The translations under genes were made by a program, and so were the position numbers. Of a stretch of 41,982 nt of DNA, positions 8,409 through 18,807 are shown piece by piece. This DNA is from an uncultured bacterium (GTDB lineage: Bacteria > Patescibacteriota > Minisyncoccia > SW-4-49-11): positions 1 through 41,982 of the forward strand of contig CALMJI010000017.1 of the NCBI GenBank assembly GCA_937864235.1. The letters run 5' to 3'. Below the pieces are notes generated by a model. It saw nothing but the letters and a program-made list of their open reading frames with translations, made no database searches and had not been told where the DNA came from. How positions within the stretch are numbered: the first letter of the stretch is position 1; each line of letters starts with the position of its first letter.

Positions 8409-10724
8409 CTAAAATGCCACTTTATACACATCATCAAAGTCATCTACTAAAACAAATTTAACTTCTGCCTTAACATAACTTGGGATTTCATCCAAGTCAA
8501 CCTTATTAGATCTAGGTATAATAATTGTCTTAATACCTGCTCTATGAGCCTCTAGAACTTTGTTTTTCAAACCTCCAATTTTGAGAGCTTTACCCCTAAT
8601 ATTAATTTCTCCTGTCATAGCCACTGTGCACTTGACTTTTTGCTTTGTCAAAGCCGAGAGTATTGAGGTTGCAGTAGCCAGTCCAGCGGAAGGCCCATCT
8701 TTTTGTATACCTCCTGATGGAATATGTACATGAATAGTGTGTGATTTCAGAATTTTCTCATCAATATTATATTTCTTGGCATTGGCTTTGAGATAAGATA
8801 AAGCAGCTTGTACAGATTCTTGCATCACCTTAGATACACTTCCTGTCACTTGTAGATGTGGTTCTCCTTTGAAAATATTAGTTTCAATCATCAATATAGC
8901 TCCAGTATACGGATGCCAGCCAAGCCCAGTTGCAACCCCAATTTCATCTTTTGTATTAATACGACTTTCCTCATATTTCTCACCTTTGAGGTATTTTTCT
9001 AAATTCTCAGGTTGAATAGTTATAGCTAGTTTTTTGTCGCCTTTTAATAAGAATTCTTTAGCCACCTTTCTTGCAATTTTATATAATTCTCTCTCAAAAC
9101 TTCTAAGTCCAGCCTCAAAAGTATATTTAGTGATAATAGTCTTAATAGCTAAATCTGTAAATTTTAGCTGTTTGTAAGTAAGTCCACTTTTATTCAAAAC
9201 TCTTGGGATTAAATATTTTTTGGCAATATTAAGCTTCTCGACATCAGTATAAGCACTGAATTCAATAATTTCCATACGGTCAAATAACGGCTCTGGGATT
9301 GATCCTAAGTCATTGGCAGTGGTAATAAATATAATATCTGACAAGTCATATTCGGTGTCAAGATAATGGTCGACAAAGGCATTATTCTGAGCTGGATCCA
9401 AGACTTCCAATAAGGCAGCTGATGGGTCTCCTCTAAAGTCAGAACCTAATTTATCTATTTCATCCAACATAAAGACAGGATTAGTAGTCTTAATATTACG
9501 AAGCCCTTGAATAATTCTTCCAGGCATAGCTCCAACATAAGTTCTTCTATGTCCCCTGATTTCAGTCTCGTCTCTTACTCCACCTAAAGATACTTTAACA
9601 AATTCTCTACCAGTAGCTTTGGCAATAGATTCTCCAATAGAAGTTTTACCTGTTCCAGGAGGTCCATAAAAACATAAAATTGTACCTTGTGGTTTTTTGG
9701 TCAATTGCTCTACAGCTAAATATTCTGTAATTCGCTCCTTGGCCTCGTCCAAACCATAATGTTCTTGCTCTAAAATAGCCTCAGCCTCAATAATATTTCT
9801 CTTAACTTTAGCTTTTTTACTCCAAGGAATAGTTGCTAAAACCTCTAGATAATTTTGAATATAAGAACTTTCTGGAGAGAAAGGTGGCATTTTCTCTAAT
9901 CTTGATAATTCGTGCATTGCTTTTTTATTTACATTAGATGGCATTTTGGCTAATTTTAATTTTTTCTTCAAATCTGCATATTCTCCTTGATCTGAGCTAA
10001 CACCCAATTCTTTTTCAATAGCCTTCATCTGCTCCCTTAGCATTGCTTCTTTGGCGAATCTACCAACTTGTTTTTGGGTTTCTTTTTGTACCTTTTGCCC
10101 AACCTCTAGGATTTCTCGTTCTTTCGTAATATAAATATTAATATGCTTTAATCTTTCAACTAAATTAGTATTCTCTAATAAAGCCTGCTTCTCAGTATTC
10201 TTGATTGAGAGTATAGAAGTAATCAAATAAGATAAAGTAACTGGGTCAATCGTGTCATTGATAATTTCATTCATTACTGAAAGTGGAATAGACACTCCCA
10301 TATTGACTATATCTCTAAAGACATTAGTAATATTTCTAATCAAGGCCTCCACCTCAATATTAGACTCATATTTATCTTGTGGCAAAATACTATAATGCCC
10401 CCCAAATCCTAAGTCTGTCTCATCAATTTGATGTATCATAACTGGATATAAACCCTCTACCAAAACACCTGTAGGTCCTTCTGGCATTTTCCAAACTCTA
10501 ATAATTTTACCAACTGTACCAATTCTATACAAATTATCAGCAGTAATATTATGATCATCAGTTTTTTGAAAGACAAAAACTGGATTAATATCATTATCCA
10601 TTGCATTATTTAATGCCAAAAGAGATTGCTCTCGCTCAAAAATCAAAGATACCACTTCATTAGGGAATAAGACTTTATTCTTGAGGGCAATGAGAGGTGC
10701 TAATTTTACTGTTGTATCTTTCAT
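8409..10724 (-). CDS. lon: ATP-dependent protease Lon
   Basis: Walker A CFYGPPGTGKTSIGESIAKATGREFVKVSLGGVRDE; Walker B VFMLDEIDKLG; catalytic PSGGIQKDGPSAGLA. Confidence 0.98.
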   Translation of the reverse strand: MKDTTVKLAPLIALKNKVLFPNEVVSLIFEREQSLLALNNAMDNDINPVFVFQKTDDHNITADNLYRIGTVGKIIRVWKMPEGPTGVLVEGLYPVMIHQIDETDLGFGGHYSILPQDKYESNIEVEALIRNITNVFRDIVNMGVSIPLSVMNEIINDTIDPVTLSYLITSILSIKNTEKQALLENTNLVERLKHINIYITKEREILEVGQKVQKETQKQVGRFAKEAMLREQMKAIEKELGVSSDQGEYADLKKKLKLAKMPSNVNKKAMHELSRLEKMPPFSPESSYIQNYLEVLATIPWSKKAKVKRNIIEAEAILEQEHYGLDEAKERITEYLAVEQLTKKPQGTILCFYGPPGTGKTSIGESIAKATGREFVKVSLGGVRDETEIRGHRRTYVGAMPGRIIQGLRNIKTTNPVFMLDEIDKLGSDFRGDPSAALLEVLDPAQNNAFVDHYLDTEYDLSDIIFITTANDLGSIPEPLFDRMEIIEFSAYTDVEKLNIAKKYLIPRVLNKSGLTYKQLKFTDLAIKTIITKYTFEAGLRSFERELYKIARKVAKEFLLKGDKKLAITIQPENLEKYLKGEKYEESRINTKDEIGVATGLGWHPYTGAILMIETNIFKGEPHLQVTGSVSKVMQESVQAALSYLKANAKKYNIDEKILKSHTIHVHIPSGGIQKDGPSAGLATATSILSALTKQKVKCTVAMTGEINIRGKALKIGGLKNKVLEAHRAGIKTIIIPRSNKVDLDEIPSYVKAEVKFVLVDDFDDVYKVAF

Positions 10725-10733
10725 ATAATCAAT

Positions 10734-11087
10734 TTAGGAGTTAACTTTAAAATAAATCGCATAGTCTTGGTCTATAAATTCACAAAATTCTGTGATATAT
10801 CTATGTACCAATTCATAATAATCACTAATTTCTAACTTTTCTTTGGCTACTACATATAACATTTCTGGAGAATCAAAATATTTATTGATAATTACAGGAT
10901 TATGTAGTATAGAAAATATTTTTTCTTTATCCATAGCCTCTAGCTCAAAATCACTACTAGATTCCCAATCAAACTCTTCATCTTGCCAGATATCTGGATC
11001 TATATCAGTTAATTTAGTATGAGACAAAAATACATCTGTCACTCCATTCAAAGGATCTTCCAAAATATGAAAACTCATTACTTTCAC
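10734..11087 (-). CDS. Acidic hypothetical protein
   Basis: 117 aa ORF just upstream of lon on the same strand; no family recognised. Confidence 0.5.
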   Translation of the reverse strand: MKVMSFHILEDPLNGVTDVFLSHTKLTDIDPDIWQDEEFDWESSSDFELEAMDKEKIFSILHNPVIINKYFDSPEMLYVVAKEKLEISDYYELVHRYITEFCEFIDQDYAIYFKVNS

Positions 11088-11157
11088 TATTGTACTCTTA
11101 TACTCATATGGTATATATTATATCTTATATCACTAGATTAGACAATAGTAATACAAC

Positions 11158-11967
11158 TTAATTTTGTTTTTGTAAACGATTCGAAATATCCTTGACACGA
11201 CGACTAGCCATAGTATCATTAGGCTTTAATTTTAATACATATTGGAAAGCCTCTAATGCATCTTTATAATTTCTCATATCTACATACAAGTCCCCTAATT
11301 TTTTATAAGCCTCAATATCTTTGGAATTAGCTACAATTCTATCAATATATCTCTTTTCCATATACTCATAATAATAAGTATCAGATATATCGTCTGAGTT
11401 TATATCAGTAACCGCATCTACCTCAGATAATAATTGTTCCACAAAGTCAGTAGCTTTGGTTTCTGGGTTAACTTGCTGTTTAGGCTTAACATCATTATCT
11501 TTGACATCATTTGGTATATCTGTTGACACTATAACTTCAGCTTCAAAGTGAGATGTATCTAATTCTTCTACTATAGATTCTTGTTTTTGCTTCTCTTCTA
11601 ATTCTTGAGCTTCTAAATCTTTTTGAATAGCTTCCTGTATAGCTTTTTCTTTTTCTTTAATCTTCTCAGCTTGCCTCTGCTTATATTGAAGGATTATTTT
11701 GTTCAAATTCTGCATTTGATTATTAAAGAATTTATAAATCTTACTTATAATTATAGCAAATTTTGCTTCTGACTGAGACCTATTAATATTATTGTCGTCA
11801 ATATCTTCATCAACATCTTGAGGTAACGAATTAAAGTCAGTAATAGCAGCCTCCTCTTCATATATCTCAGGCTCCAAACCAGAGGCATATGAAAGCTTTT
11901 TTATCAAAAAGAACAATCCTACACTCAAAAACACTATTAAAATGACAATAATTATAGCTGTTGTCAT
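11158..11967 (-). CDS. Membrane-anchored TPR-containing protein
   Basis: N-terminal TM, charged coiled-coil linker, C-terminal KLGDLYVDMRNYKDALEAFQYVLKLKPNDTMASRRV (TPR-like). Confidence 0.75.
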   Translation of the reverse strand: MTTAIIIVILIVFLSVGLFFLIKKLSYASGLEPEIYEEEAAITDFNSLPQDVDEDIDDNNINRSQSEAKFAIIISKIYKFFNNQMQNLNKIILQYKQRQAEKIKEKEKAIQEAIQKDLEAQELEEKQKQESIVEELDTSHFEAEVIVSTDIPNDVKDNDVKPKQQVNPETKATDFVEQLLSEVDAVTDINSDDISDTYYYEYMEKRYIDRIVANSKDIEAYKKLGDLYVDMRNYKDALEAFQYVLKLKPNDTMASRRVKDISNRLQKQN

Positions 11968-11997
11968 AGCTTTATTTAATTGAAAGTTAATTTAGAT

Positions 11998-12450
11998 TTA
12001 TAGAGAAATTTTCTTAAAATCTTTAATTTGAATATTTTCTCCTAAAACTCCGATTTTACTCTTTAGTAATTCTGCAATTGTCAAATTAGGATCCTTAATA
12101 TAGCTAGATGCTAATATATCTTCAATAGTTGCATCTTCAGGTATCAGAGCAGTAATATGAATAGCTATATTCTGAGCTAATTCTCGGAATTCATCATTAC
12201 GAGCGACAAAATCCGTCTCACAGGCCAAGGCTACTAATGAAGCTGACTTACCATTGTGAACATAAGTTCCAATAAATCCTTCTCCTGTTTCTCTATCTGC
12301 TTTTTTCTCAGCTTTTTGAGCATATTTAGCTTGCAATATTTCTTTTGCCTTCTCAAAGTCTCCTGCAGATTCTTCCAGAGCCTTTTTGGCATCCATCATA
12401 CCAGCACCTGTAATTTGTCTTAATTTAGCAACATCTTGAGCAGTAATCAT
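11998..12450 (-). CDS. tsf: Translation elongation factor Ts (short form)
   Basis: AQDVAKLRQITGAGMMDAKKALEESAGDFEKA and CETDFVARNDEF; 150 aa; immediately downstream of rpsB. Confidence 0.95.
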   Translation of the reverse strand: MITAQDVAKLRQITGAGMMDAKKALEESAGDFEKAKEILQAKYAQKAEKKADRETGEGFIGTYVHNGKSASLVALACETDFVARNDEFRELAQNIAIHITALIPEDATIEDILASSYIKDPNLTIAELLKSKIGVLGENIQIKDFKKISL

Positions 12451-12455
12451 AATTA

Positions 12456-13202
12456 TTATTCTTTATTAGTAGTTTTAGATTCTGTAACTTCTTTAGCTGG
12501 AGCTACTCTTTTAGCTTTAGCATCTACAATAACTTGAGCAACTAATCCATAAATATATTGAATAGAGCTAATAGCATCGTCATTAGCAGGTATTACATAA
12601 TTTACTAATTCTGGATTAACATTAGTATCAGCAAGAGCAATTACTGGTATATTCAAATCTTGAGCTTCTTTGATTGCCAATGCATCTTTCATTATATCTT
12701 GTACAAATATAGCTCCTGGTAAAGTTTTAAGATCCTTTACTCCTGCAAATATTTTATTCCCTTTTTCTACTTTATCCCCAAATACCTTTCTTTCTTTTTT
12801 AGTATAAGCCTTTAGCTCATTAGCTTCTAGCTTCTCTTCTAAGACTACTAATTGCTTTACTCTTTTATTAATAGCCTTAAAATTGGTAAAAATTCCACCA
12901 ACCCATCTTCGCACCATATAAGGCATTCCTGTTTCCTCAGCAATACTCTTCACAATAGGGATAGCTTGTTTTTTGGTAGATACAAATAGAATATCTTTCC
13001 CTGAAGCTACAGTTTCTGAAATAAAATCAAGAGCTACTTCTAGCTTTTCTTTAGTAGTATTAAGATCTATAATATGTATAGAATTTCTACTTCCGTATAT
13101 ATATTCCTTCATCCTTGGATGCCATTTGGATGTATGATGTCCAAAATGTACACCTGCTTTTGCCATATCTTCAAGGGAAATTGTTGGGCGTGTATTTACC
13201 AT
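12456..13202 (-). CDS. rpsB: 30S ribosomal protein S2
   Basis: MAKAGVHFGHHTSKWHPRMKEYIYGSRNSIHIIDL, ILFVSTKKQA, MPYMVRRWVGGIFTNF, IPVIALADTNVNPELVNYVIPANDDA. Confidence 0.98.
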   Translation of the reverse strand: MVNTRPTISLEDMAKAGVHFGHHTSKWHPRMKEYIYGSRNSIHIIDLNTTKEKLEVALDFISETVASGKDILFVSTKKQAIPIVKSIAEETGMPYMVRRWVGGIFTNFKAINKRVKQLVVLEEKLEANELKAYTKKERKVFGDKVEKGNKIFAGVKDLKTLPGAIFVQDIMKDALAIKEAQDLNIPVIALADTNVNPELVNYVIPANDDAISSIQYIYGLVAQVIVDAKAKRVAPAKEVTESKTTNKE

Positions 13203-13253
13203 AACTATTGTTAATTATTACTAAGTATATAAATTAAGTATATTATCTATAAA

Positions 13254-13282
13254 ATTATACTACATTTTATAATATAAATCAA
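13254..13282 (-). promoter_or_regulatory. Sigma70-type promoter for rpsB-tsf
   Basis: On the minus strand TTGATT, 17 nt, TATAAT, about 50 nt upstream of the rpsB ATG. Confidence 0.65.
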
Positions 13283-13367
13283 GTGTATGTACTAGACTAA
13301 TATATCATAGATAAAAGTAATTATATACATTCCTAAAACAATAAAAGTAAATTAGTATAGAAACTGT

Positions 13368-13580
13368 CCTCCTTTGGAGGAGGTGGTCACTGTCGTATTT
13401 ATACGGGAGTGGCCGGAGGTGGATAGAGTTCTAGTTTATGTTTTATCCACCCCCGCCTTTCAGGCTCCCCCCTCCGAAGGGGGACAAAAGTAAGAACCCT
13501 TTTTTATAACTATATAAACTACGATAATCTATCACCTACACAAGTCACAACTTGTCTATGATATTTCTCATCTTATTCAG
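13368..13580 (-). repeat. Intergenic repeat cassette copy 1 (family B plus 3' flank), between ftsW and rpsB
   Basis: Shares with 18808-19028: tgtcctcctttg..gaggaggtgg..gagtg.ccg.aggtgga.agagtt.tagttt.tgttttatccaccc..tccctcc.aaggg.gacaaaagtaagaa..ctttt, then a distal ttgtcta.gat.ttt.t.atcttattca. Confidence 0.75.
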
Positions 13581-13593
13581 TATGAGATGAGGT

Positions 13594-14730
13594 TTACTGT
13601 CTATATTTACTAATATTAGCTATAATACCAAATAAGGCACAAAAAACTATTGTCGAGCTTCCTCCGGCACTAATAAAAGGCAAGGTTACCCCTGTTACAG
13701 GAGCTAATTGAATAGTAGTAGCTATATTAAGAAGAGTTTGTAATGCAATCCAAGTAACTGTTCCGATCAAAATATATCTACTAAATTCATCAGATATTTT
13801 ACTGTGCAACCACAGTATTCTTGCGATTATAAATATAAATAAAGTTATTAGCAGTACTGAGCCTATAAAGCCCGTCTCTTCTGCAAATACTGCAAAAATT
13901 GAATCTGTGCTCGCTTCTGGTAAATAGAAAAACTTTTGCCTACTCTCCCCTAAACCTACTCCAGTCAATCCACCTGAGCCAACAGCTATCAAATTATTTT
14001 CAATTTGCATTCTTTCATCTGGAGTAGCTTGTTCAGGGCTTAGCCATGTATTAACTCTTTTTCCACGAAATTCCTCATTTGATAAAGCAAATCCTACCAA
14101 TATAGTTGCTATTATAGCTAATATTACGATAAATCTTAAATTTATTTTGGACTGGAATAAAATACTCAATGAGATAGCTAATAGAATAATCCCATTACTC
14201 AAACTAGTTTGAAATTCTACAAGTATAATAGCTCCTAACCCAATTATAAAGCTAACCATTAACACTGCCCACCAATTATTAATTTTTTTACCCAATTGAG
14301 TAAAAATCACTGCCAAGCATAAAATAATAGATAATTTCAAAATCTCAGCAGGCTGAATTCTAAAAAAACCTATATCAAGCCATCTTGCAGCTCCATTGAC
14401 TGTAACTCCAAATGGAGGAAATAATGCCATTATATTCAAGGCTATCGCCACTATCCATCCAAAAATCGCAAACTTTCTAAATAAATTAAATTTTATATAA
14501 GCAAATAAAAAGAAAATAGCAATCCCTGGTAAAACTCCCTTCACTAACTGATTAACAAGCTCATAATATATATACCCATATTTATCATTAGAAACAGGTC
14601 CACTGGCTGATTGTAAAATAACCAAACCTACTAATAAGAGAAGCCCTATTGCTATTATAAATGGAGAGTCTATGCCATTTAATTTTGGTATTGATTTCAT
14701 TATTGGATTAATTAGTTTTTCGAGATTCAA
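13594..14730 (-). CDS. ftsW: Peptidoglycan glycosyltransferase FtsW (SEDS family)
   Basis: Multi-pass SEDS protein: NGAARWLDIGFFRIQPAEILK, GVGLGESRQKFFYLPEASTDSIFAVFAEETGFIG, LPFISAGGSS; overlaps murD as in dcw clusters. Confidence 0.92.
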   Translation of the reverse strand: MNLEKLINPIMKSIPKLNGIDSPFIIAIGLLLLVGLVILQSASGPVSNDKYGYIYYELVNQLVKGVLPGIAIFFLFAYIKFNLFRKFAIFGWIVAIALNIMALFPPFGVTVNGAARWLDIGFFRIQPAEILKLSIILCLAVIFTQLGKKINNWWAVLMVSFIIGLGAIILVEFQTSLSNGIILLAISLSILFQSKINLRFIVILAIIATILVGFALSNEEFRGKRVNTWLSPEQATPDERMQIENNLIAVGSGGLTGVGLGESRQKFFYLPEASTDSIFAVFAEETGFIGSVLLITLFIFIIARILWLHSKISDEFSRYILIGTVTWIALQTLLNIATTIQLAPVTGVTLPFISAGGSSTIVFCALFGIIANISKYRQ

Positions 14731-16093
14731 TCAAAGCTACAAATTTATCTCCTCTATCAAATTCATTCAAAAACATTCCAAAACTAGTCGCTCCCGGAGA
14801 GAAAACAATTCTATCCCCAGAATTTGCTAAGACAAAAGCTTTATTCACTCCCTCAGACAAAGTATTTACCTCATATATGGGAATATTAGCAAGATATTTT
14901 TTAATTAAAATACTTGCTGAACCAGGTAATAACACTATTCCCTTTAGGTTTTTATAAGACTGTTTAGCTAAATCAGAATAATCTAGCCCCTTATCTTCTC
15001 CACCACAAATTAGAACATAAGGTTTATCTTGAAAGGTATCCATTGCTACCATCAGCGCCACTGGCATAGTGCTGGTAGTATCATTGATTATCTCTATTCC
15101 ATCAACCACACCCAATGACTGTTGCCTACCTGCAATACCTTTGAAAGTTTGTATGGAGGATATAATATTATCCGCTGGAATACTAGAACTCAAAGCTACT
15201 CCTATAGCTGCCATTACATTATATTTATTATGGTATCCATATAAAGCTATTTTATCTGTATGCATAAATTGTACTCCTGCTTGGATAATATAGTCTCTAT
15301 TTATATGAATATCTGCCTCTGTATTATCAAAAGAATAAGTAATAACTTTGGATTGCAATTGAGTAGCTAGATTTTTAATTCTATCATTATCTATATTAAG
15401 CACTGCAAAATCACTCTGAGATTGAAAGGCTACAATATGAGTTTTAGAATCAAAATACTCTTCTATGGAATTATATCTATCCAAATGGTCAGCAAAAAAA
15501 GAGGTGAAAACTCCAATATGTGGAGAATTTTTGACATAATCTAATTGGAAACTAGATAATTCTAGGACAATATAACTATCTTTTTGTATTTTATCTAAAA
15601 AATTAAATATAGATTTACGGATATTTCCTCCCAATAAAACTTTATCTTGGCCATAATAATCACTTAATATATGATGGATCAAAGCTGTAGTAGTAGATTT
15701 ACCTCTGGTACCTGTAATACCTATTACTTTTGGTTTATAATCTAGAGCATTAATATGACTAAAAAATAACTCTATATCTGTTGTAATCATAACTCCTGCT
15801 TCCCTAGCAGCTTCCAGATAAGGAGAATTATTAGGTATTCCTGGGTTTTTGATAATAATATCAACTTGAGTATAATCTTCTGTCTTTTGTTCACCCAGAA
15901 TATACCTAATTGGGACATTATGTGTGGGTAAAGCTTGAATTTTATCAATAGTTGGCTTTAATATATCAGCAGTTTTGGCATCAGTAATGATTAACTCTGC
16001 TACTTCCTGTGTTATAGCATATTTAACTGACCCTAGTCCCCCATCATTCAACCCTAGTCCCATTACCATTACTTTTTTACCTTGCAAATTCAT
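14708..16093 (-). CDS. murD: UDP-N-acetylmuramoyl-L-alanine--D-glutamate ligase
   Basis: KNPGIPNNSPYL, GITGTRGKSTTTALIHHIL, LLGGNI, LELSSFQLD, FFADHLDRYNS, GVALSSSI, LICGGEDKGLDY. Confidence 0.95.
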   Translation of the reverse strand: MNLQGKKVMVMGLGLNDGGLGSVKYAITQEVAELIITDAKTADILKPTIDKIQALPTHNVPIRYILGEQKTEDYTQVDIIIKNPGIPNNSPYLEAAREAGVMITTDIELFFSHINALDYKPKVIGITGTRGKSTTTALIHHILSDYYGQDKVLLGGNIRKSIFNFLDKIQKDSYIVLELSSFQLDYVKNSPHIGVFTSFFADHLDRYNSIEEYFDSKTHIVAFQSQSDFAVLNIDNDRIKNLATQLQSKVITYSFDNTEADIHINRDYIIQAGVQFMHTDKIALYGYHNKYNVMAAIGVALSSSIPADNIISSIQTFKGIAGRQQSLGVVDGIEIINDTTSTMPVALMVAMDTFQDKPYVLICGGEDKGLDYSDLAKQSYKNLKGIVLLPGSASILIKKYLANIPIYEVNTLSEGVNKAFVLANSGDRIVFSPGATSFGMFLNEFDRGDKFVALIESRKTN

Positions 16094-16097
16094 ATAT

Positions 16098-17666
16098 TTA
16101 TAACTTAAAGACTTCTCCTTCCAAATTCACTACTTCCCCATCTTGCAATGCAATTTTTCCATTAATAATAACCGTCTCGATACCTGTAGAATATTGAATT
16201 GGTTGCTTAAAAGTAGCACAAGATTGAATATTATTAGGATCTAAAATTACAAGGTCTGCTCTCATATTTTCTCTAATTATACCAATATTATTCAGGCCAA
16301 AAGTTCGAGCTGGTAAGTACGTTATTTTAGGAATAGCATGTTGCCAATCTAATTTCCCTGTCAAAACATAATCCTGTAAAAATTTAGTAAATGCTCCAAA
16401 AGATCTTGGATGTTCATAATTTTTGTATTTAATCAAATTATCATCATAACCAGCTGAATCAGAACCCAACATACTGTTATCAAAATCTAGAAGTTCATTA
16501 ATATGTTTATCTGAGATTGAATCTACAATTACTCTAGCTCTACCCTCAGAGGCTATAACCAATTGTATCACAGCATCCTCTACTCCCATATTTTGATTTT
16601 TAGCTATTTCTACTATACTTTTACCGATAATAGACCTATTCATAGGACTATCTGAGACTATAATTCTACTATAATCATAAGAATTAGACTTCATTTCTTG
16701 GACTAAGTTTTCTCTAATACTAGTATCTTTTAAGTTTTCTAGTAGAACTCGTCTTCCTCCAAGAGATACCCAATTTGGTAATAATAAATAAGCAACTGTA
16801 TTATTAGCAGTATATGGGAATATATCAAAGGTTAATGGTAATTTATCTAATATAGCTTTATTTATTATTTCATTTATCTCTTGGGCATATTTCCAATTTT
16901 TTCTACCAAGGATTTTGAGATGATTAATATGAGTTTTGACCTTGGTATTTGAGACAATATCTATAATTTCTTGTATAGAATCTACCACTTTTTCTCCATC
17001 ATTACGAGTATGTACTGTTATAATTTTATTATGTTTTCTAACAATATTAGCTAGTTGCAATAATTCTTTTTTATCCACAGCTTGCATATGAGAAAAGGCT
17101 AGTCCAAGAGAAACTCCAATTGCTCCCTCTTCTAGAGATTGATTGATTAATTTAGCCATAATCTCTAACTCAACATCAGTTAAGGCTCTGTTTTCATCTC
17201 CAATTAGCCCTCTTCTGACAGTATCATAGCCAATTAAACTAGCAAAATTAGGAGCAAAAGATTTTTGGTTCAAAACTTCTAAATATTCCCTAAAAGTATG
17301 CCAATCTATATTTATATTAGACATATCTGTCCATTTTTGGATTGAAGCAATAGCAGAATTACTAATGAGAGGTGCTAGAGATGCTCCACAATTACCTCCA
17401 ATCAAAGTAGTTACTCCCTGAGTAATAAGACTTTTTTGAGATGGAGCTGTGAATAAAGTTAAGTAAGTATCAGAATGACTACTCACATCTATAAATCCAG
17501 GAGTAATAATCTTATCTTTGGCTATTATTTTAAAGTTAGACCTATACCCATTATCCTTAGAAGTGATTTTGGAGATTTGACCATTTTTAATTGCAACAGT
17601 ACCTTTATAAGGCTTTTTACCCGTACCATCTACAATCAAGCCATCTCTAATAATAATATCATACAT
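16098..17666 (-). CDS. Amidohydrolase, D-aminoacylase / N-acyl-D-amino-acid deacylase family
   Basis: DIIIRDGLIVDGTGKKPYKGTVAIKNGQI, ITPGFIDVSSHSD, GVTTLIGGNCGASLAPL, ITVHTRNDG, THINHLKILG, MLGSDSAGYDD, PARTFGLNNIGIIRENMRADLVILD. Confidence 0.88.
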   Translation of the reverse strand: MYDIIIRDGLIVDGTGKKPYKGTVAIKNGQISKITSKDNGYRSNFKIIAKDKIITPGFIDVSSHSDTYLTLFTAPSQKSLITQGVTTLIGGNCGASLAPLISNSAIASIQKWTDMSNINIDWHTFREYLEVLNQKSFAPNFASLIGYDTVRRGLIGDENRALTDVELEIMAKLINQSLEEGAIGVSLGLAFSHMQAVDKKELLQLANIVRKHNKIITVHTRNDGEKVVDSIQEIIDIVSNTKVKTHINHLKILGRKNWKYAQEINEIINKAILDKLPLTFDIFPYTANNTVAYLLLPNWVSLGGRRVLLENLKDTSIRENLVQEMKSNSYDYSRIIVSDSPMNRSIIGKSIVEIAKNQNMGVEDAVIQLVIASEGRARVIVDSISDKHINELLDFDNSMLGSDSAGYDDNLIKYKNYEHPRSFGAFTKFLQDYVLTGKLDWQHAIPKITYLPARTFGLNNIGIIRENMRADLVILDPNNIQSCATFKQPIQYSTGIETVIINGKIALQDGEVVNLEGEVFKL

Positions 17667-17668
17667 AA

Positions 17669-18709
17669 TTATAGCCCTAACAAACCAATAGTAAGTCCTA
17701 TAACACTCATCACCAAAGATATAATCCAGAATCTCATCACAATTTTGGTCTCAGGCCAACCAAGTGCTTGAAAATGATGATGAATTGGAGCAGCTAAGAA
17801 TATTTTTTTCTTTAGAAATTTTTTCGACAACATCTGAGCAATAGATGAAAATCCTTCTACAAAGAATAGGAACCCAATAATTGGTAATATCACCAGAGAA
17901 TTAGTCAGCATAGCTCCAACTGCTAATACAGCACCTAGAGGAAAAGCTCCTGTTCCTCCCATAAAGAATCTAGCTGGATGAATATTAAACCATAAAAAAG
18001 CCATCAGGGCTCCGATCAAGGTACTCATAAATATTGCCAAGGATATATTACCTTGTACCAAAGCTAATGCTGACAATACACCCAATGGAGGTATTATAGA
18101 TCCTGCCAAGAGACCATCAAGCCCATCGGTAATATCAACCGCATTCATAATGAATACAACCAAGATTATAAATATAGGAATATACCAAAGCCCTAATTCG
18201 ATATCTGTTGGTAAGCCAAGTACTGCCCCTCCAGGAATATGAAAAGAAGTCCATTCTAGCTTAAAAGTAAACCAATAAGCTCCAAAGCCTGCAATTAATA
18301 GTTGCAGACCTAACTTTAACTTCACCCCTAAGCCTTTTATTTTACCAATACCTCTAATATTAGCAATATCATCAATAGCCCCCAATAGACCTGCCGAAAC
18401 CAAAAAAGCAAGAGGCAAAAAAGTCTCGGAGCGAGTCAGATTAAAAGCCAAAGTCAACAAAGCTGTAATAATCCAGAACAATATACCTGCCATAGTAGGA
18501 GTACCTTGTTTATGCTGATGAAATTTATTAAAAATTGGTACAGCTTTATTATCCCAAGTCTCTTCTCTAATATTCTTCCCCAATTTAGTACGGAATAAAA
18601 ATTCCGTCAAAAACGGAGTTAATATAATTCCGAAGACAAAAGCCAAAACAGCAAATCCAAAGATTCTAACCACCGCTATTACTGTATTTATATCTTGAAT
18701 ATACTCCAT
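17669..18709 (-). CDS. mraY: Phospho-N-acetylmuramoyl-pentapeptide-transferase
   Basis: Multi-TM; HKQGTPTMAGILFW, AIDDIANI, NAVDITDGLDGLLAG, FNIHPARFFMGGTGAFPLG, PIHHHFQALGWPETKIVMRFWIIS. Confidence 0.96.
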   Translation of the reverse strand: MEYIQDINTVIAVVRIFGFAVLAFVFGIILTPFLTEFLFRTKLGKNIREETWDNKAVPIFNKFHQHKQGTPTMAGILFWIITALLTLAFNLTRSETFLPLAFLVSAGLLGAIDDIANIRGIGKIKGLGVKLKLGLQLLIAGFGAYWFTFKLEWTSFHIPGGAVLGLPTDIELGLWYIPIFIILVVFIMNAVDITDGLDGLLAGSIIPPLGVLSALALVQGNISLAIFMSTLIGALMAFLWFNIHPARFFMGGTGAFPLGAVLAVGAMLTNSLVILPIIGFLFFVEGFSSIAQMLSKKFLKKKIFLAAPIHHHFQALGWPETKIVMRFWIISLVMSVIGLTIGLLGL

Positions 18710-18807
18710 ATATATTTATATTAAGAATTGAATATATTATATCAAATACAAATCTAAAATACAATATCATATACTAGATGAGATGAACTTAGACAAAATA
18801 TATTGTA

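Noticed and set aside
11998-12450. Truncated or pseudogenised EF-Ts
   Set aside because: Short (150 aa) but retains the N-terminal and core motifs; short EF-Ts forms are known in other bacteria, so treated as functional.
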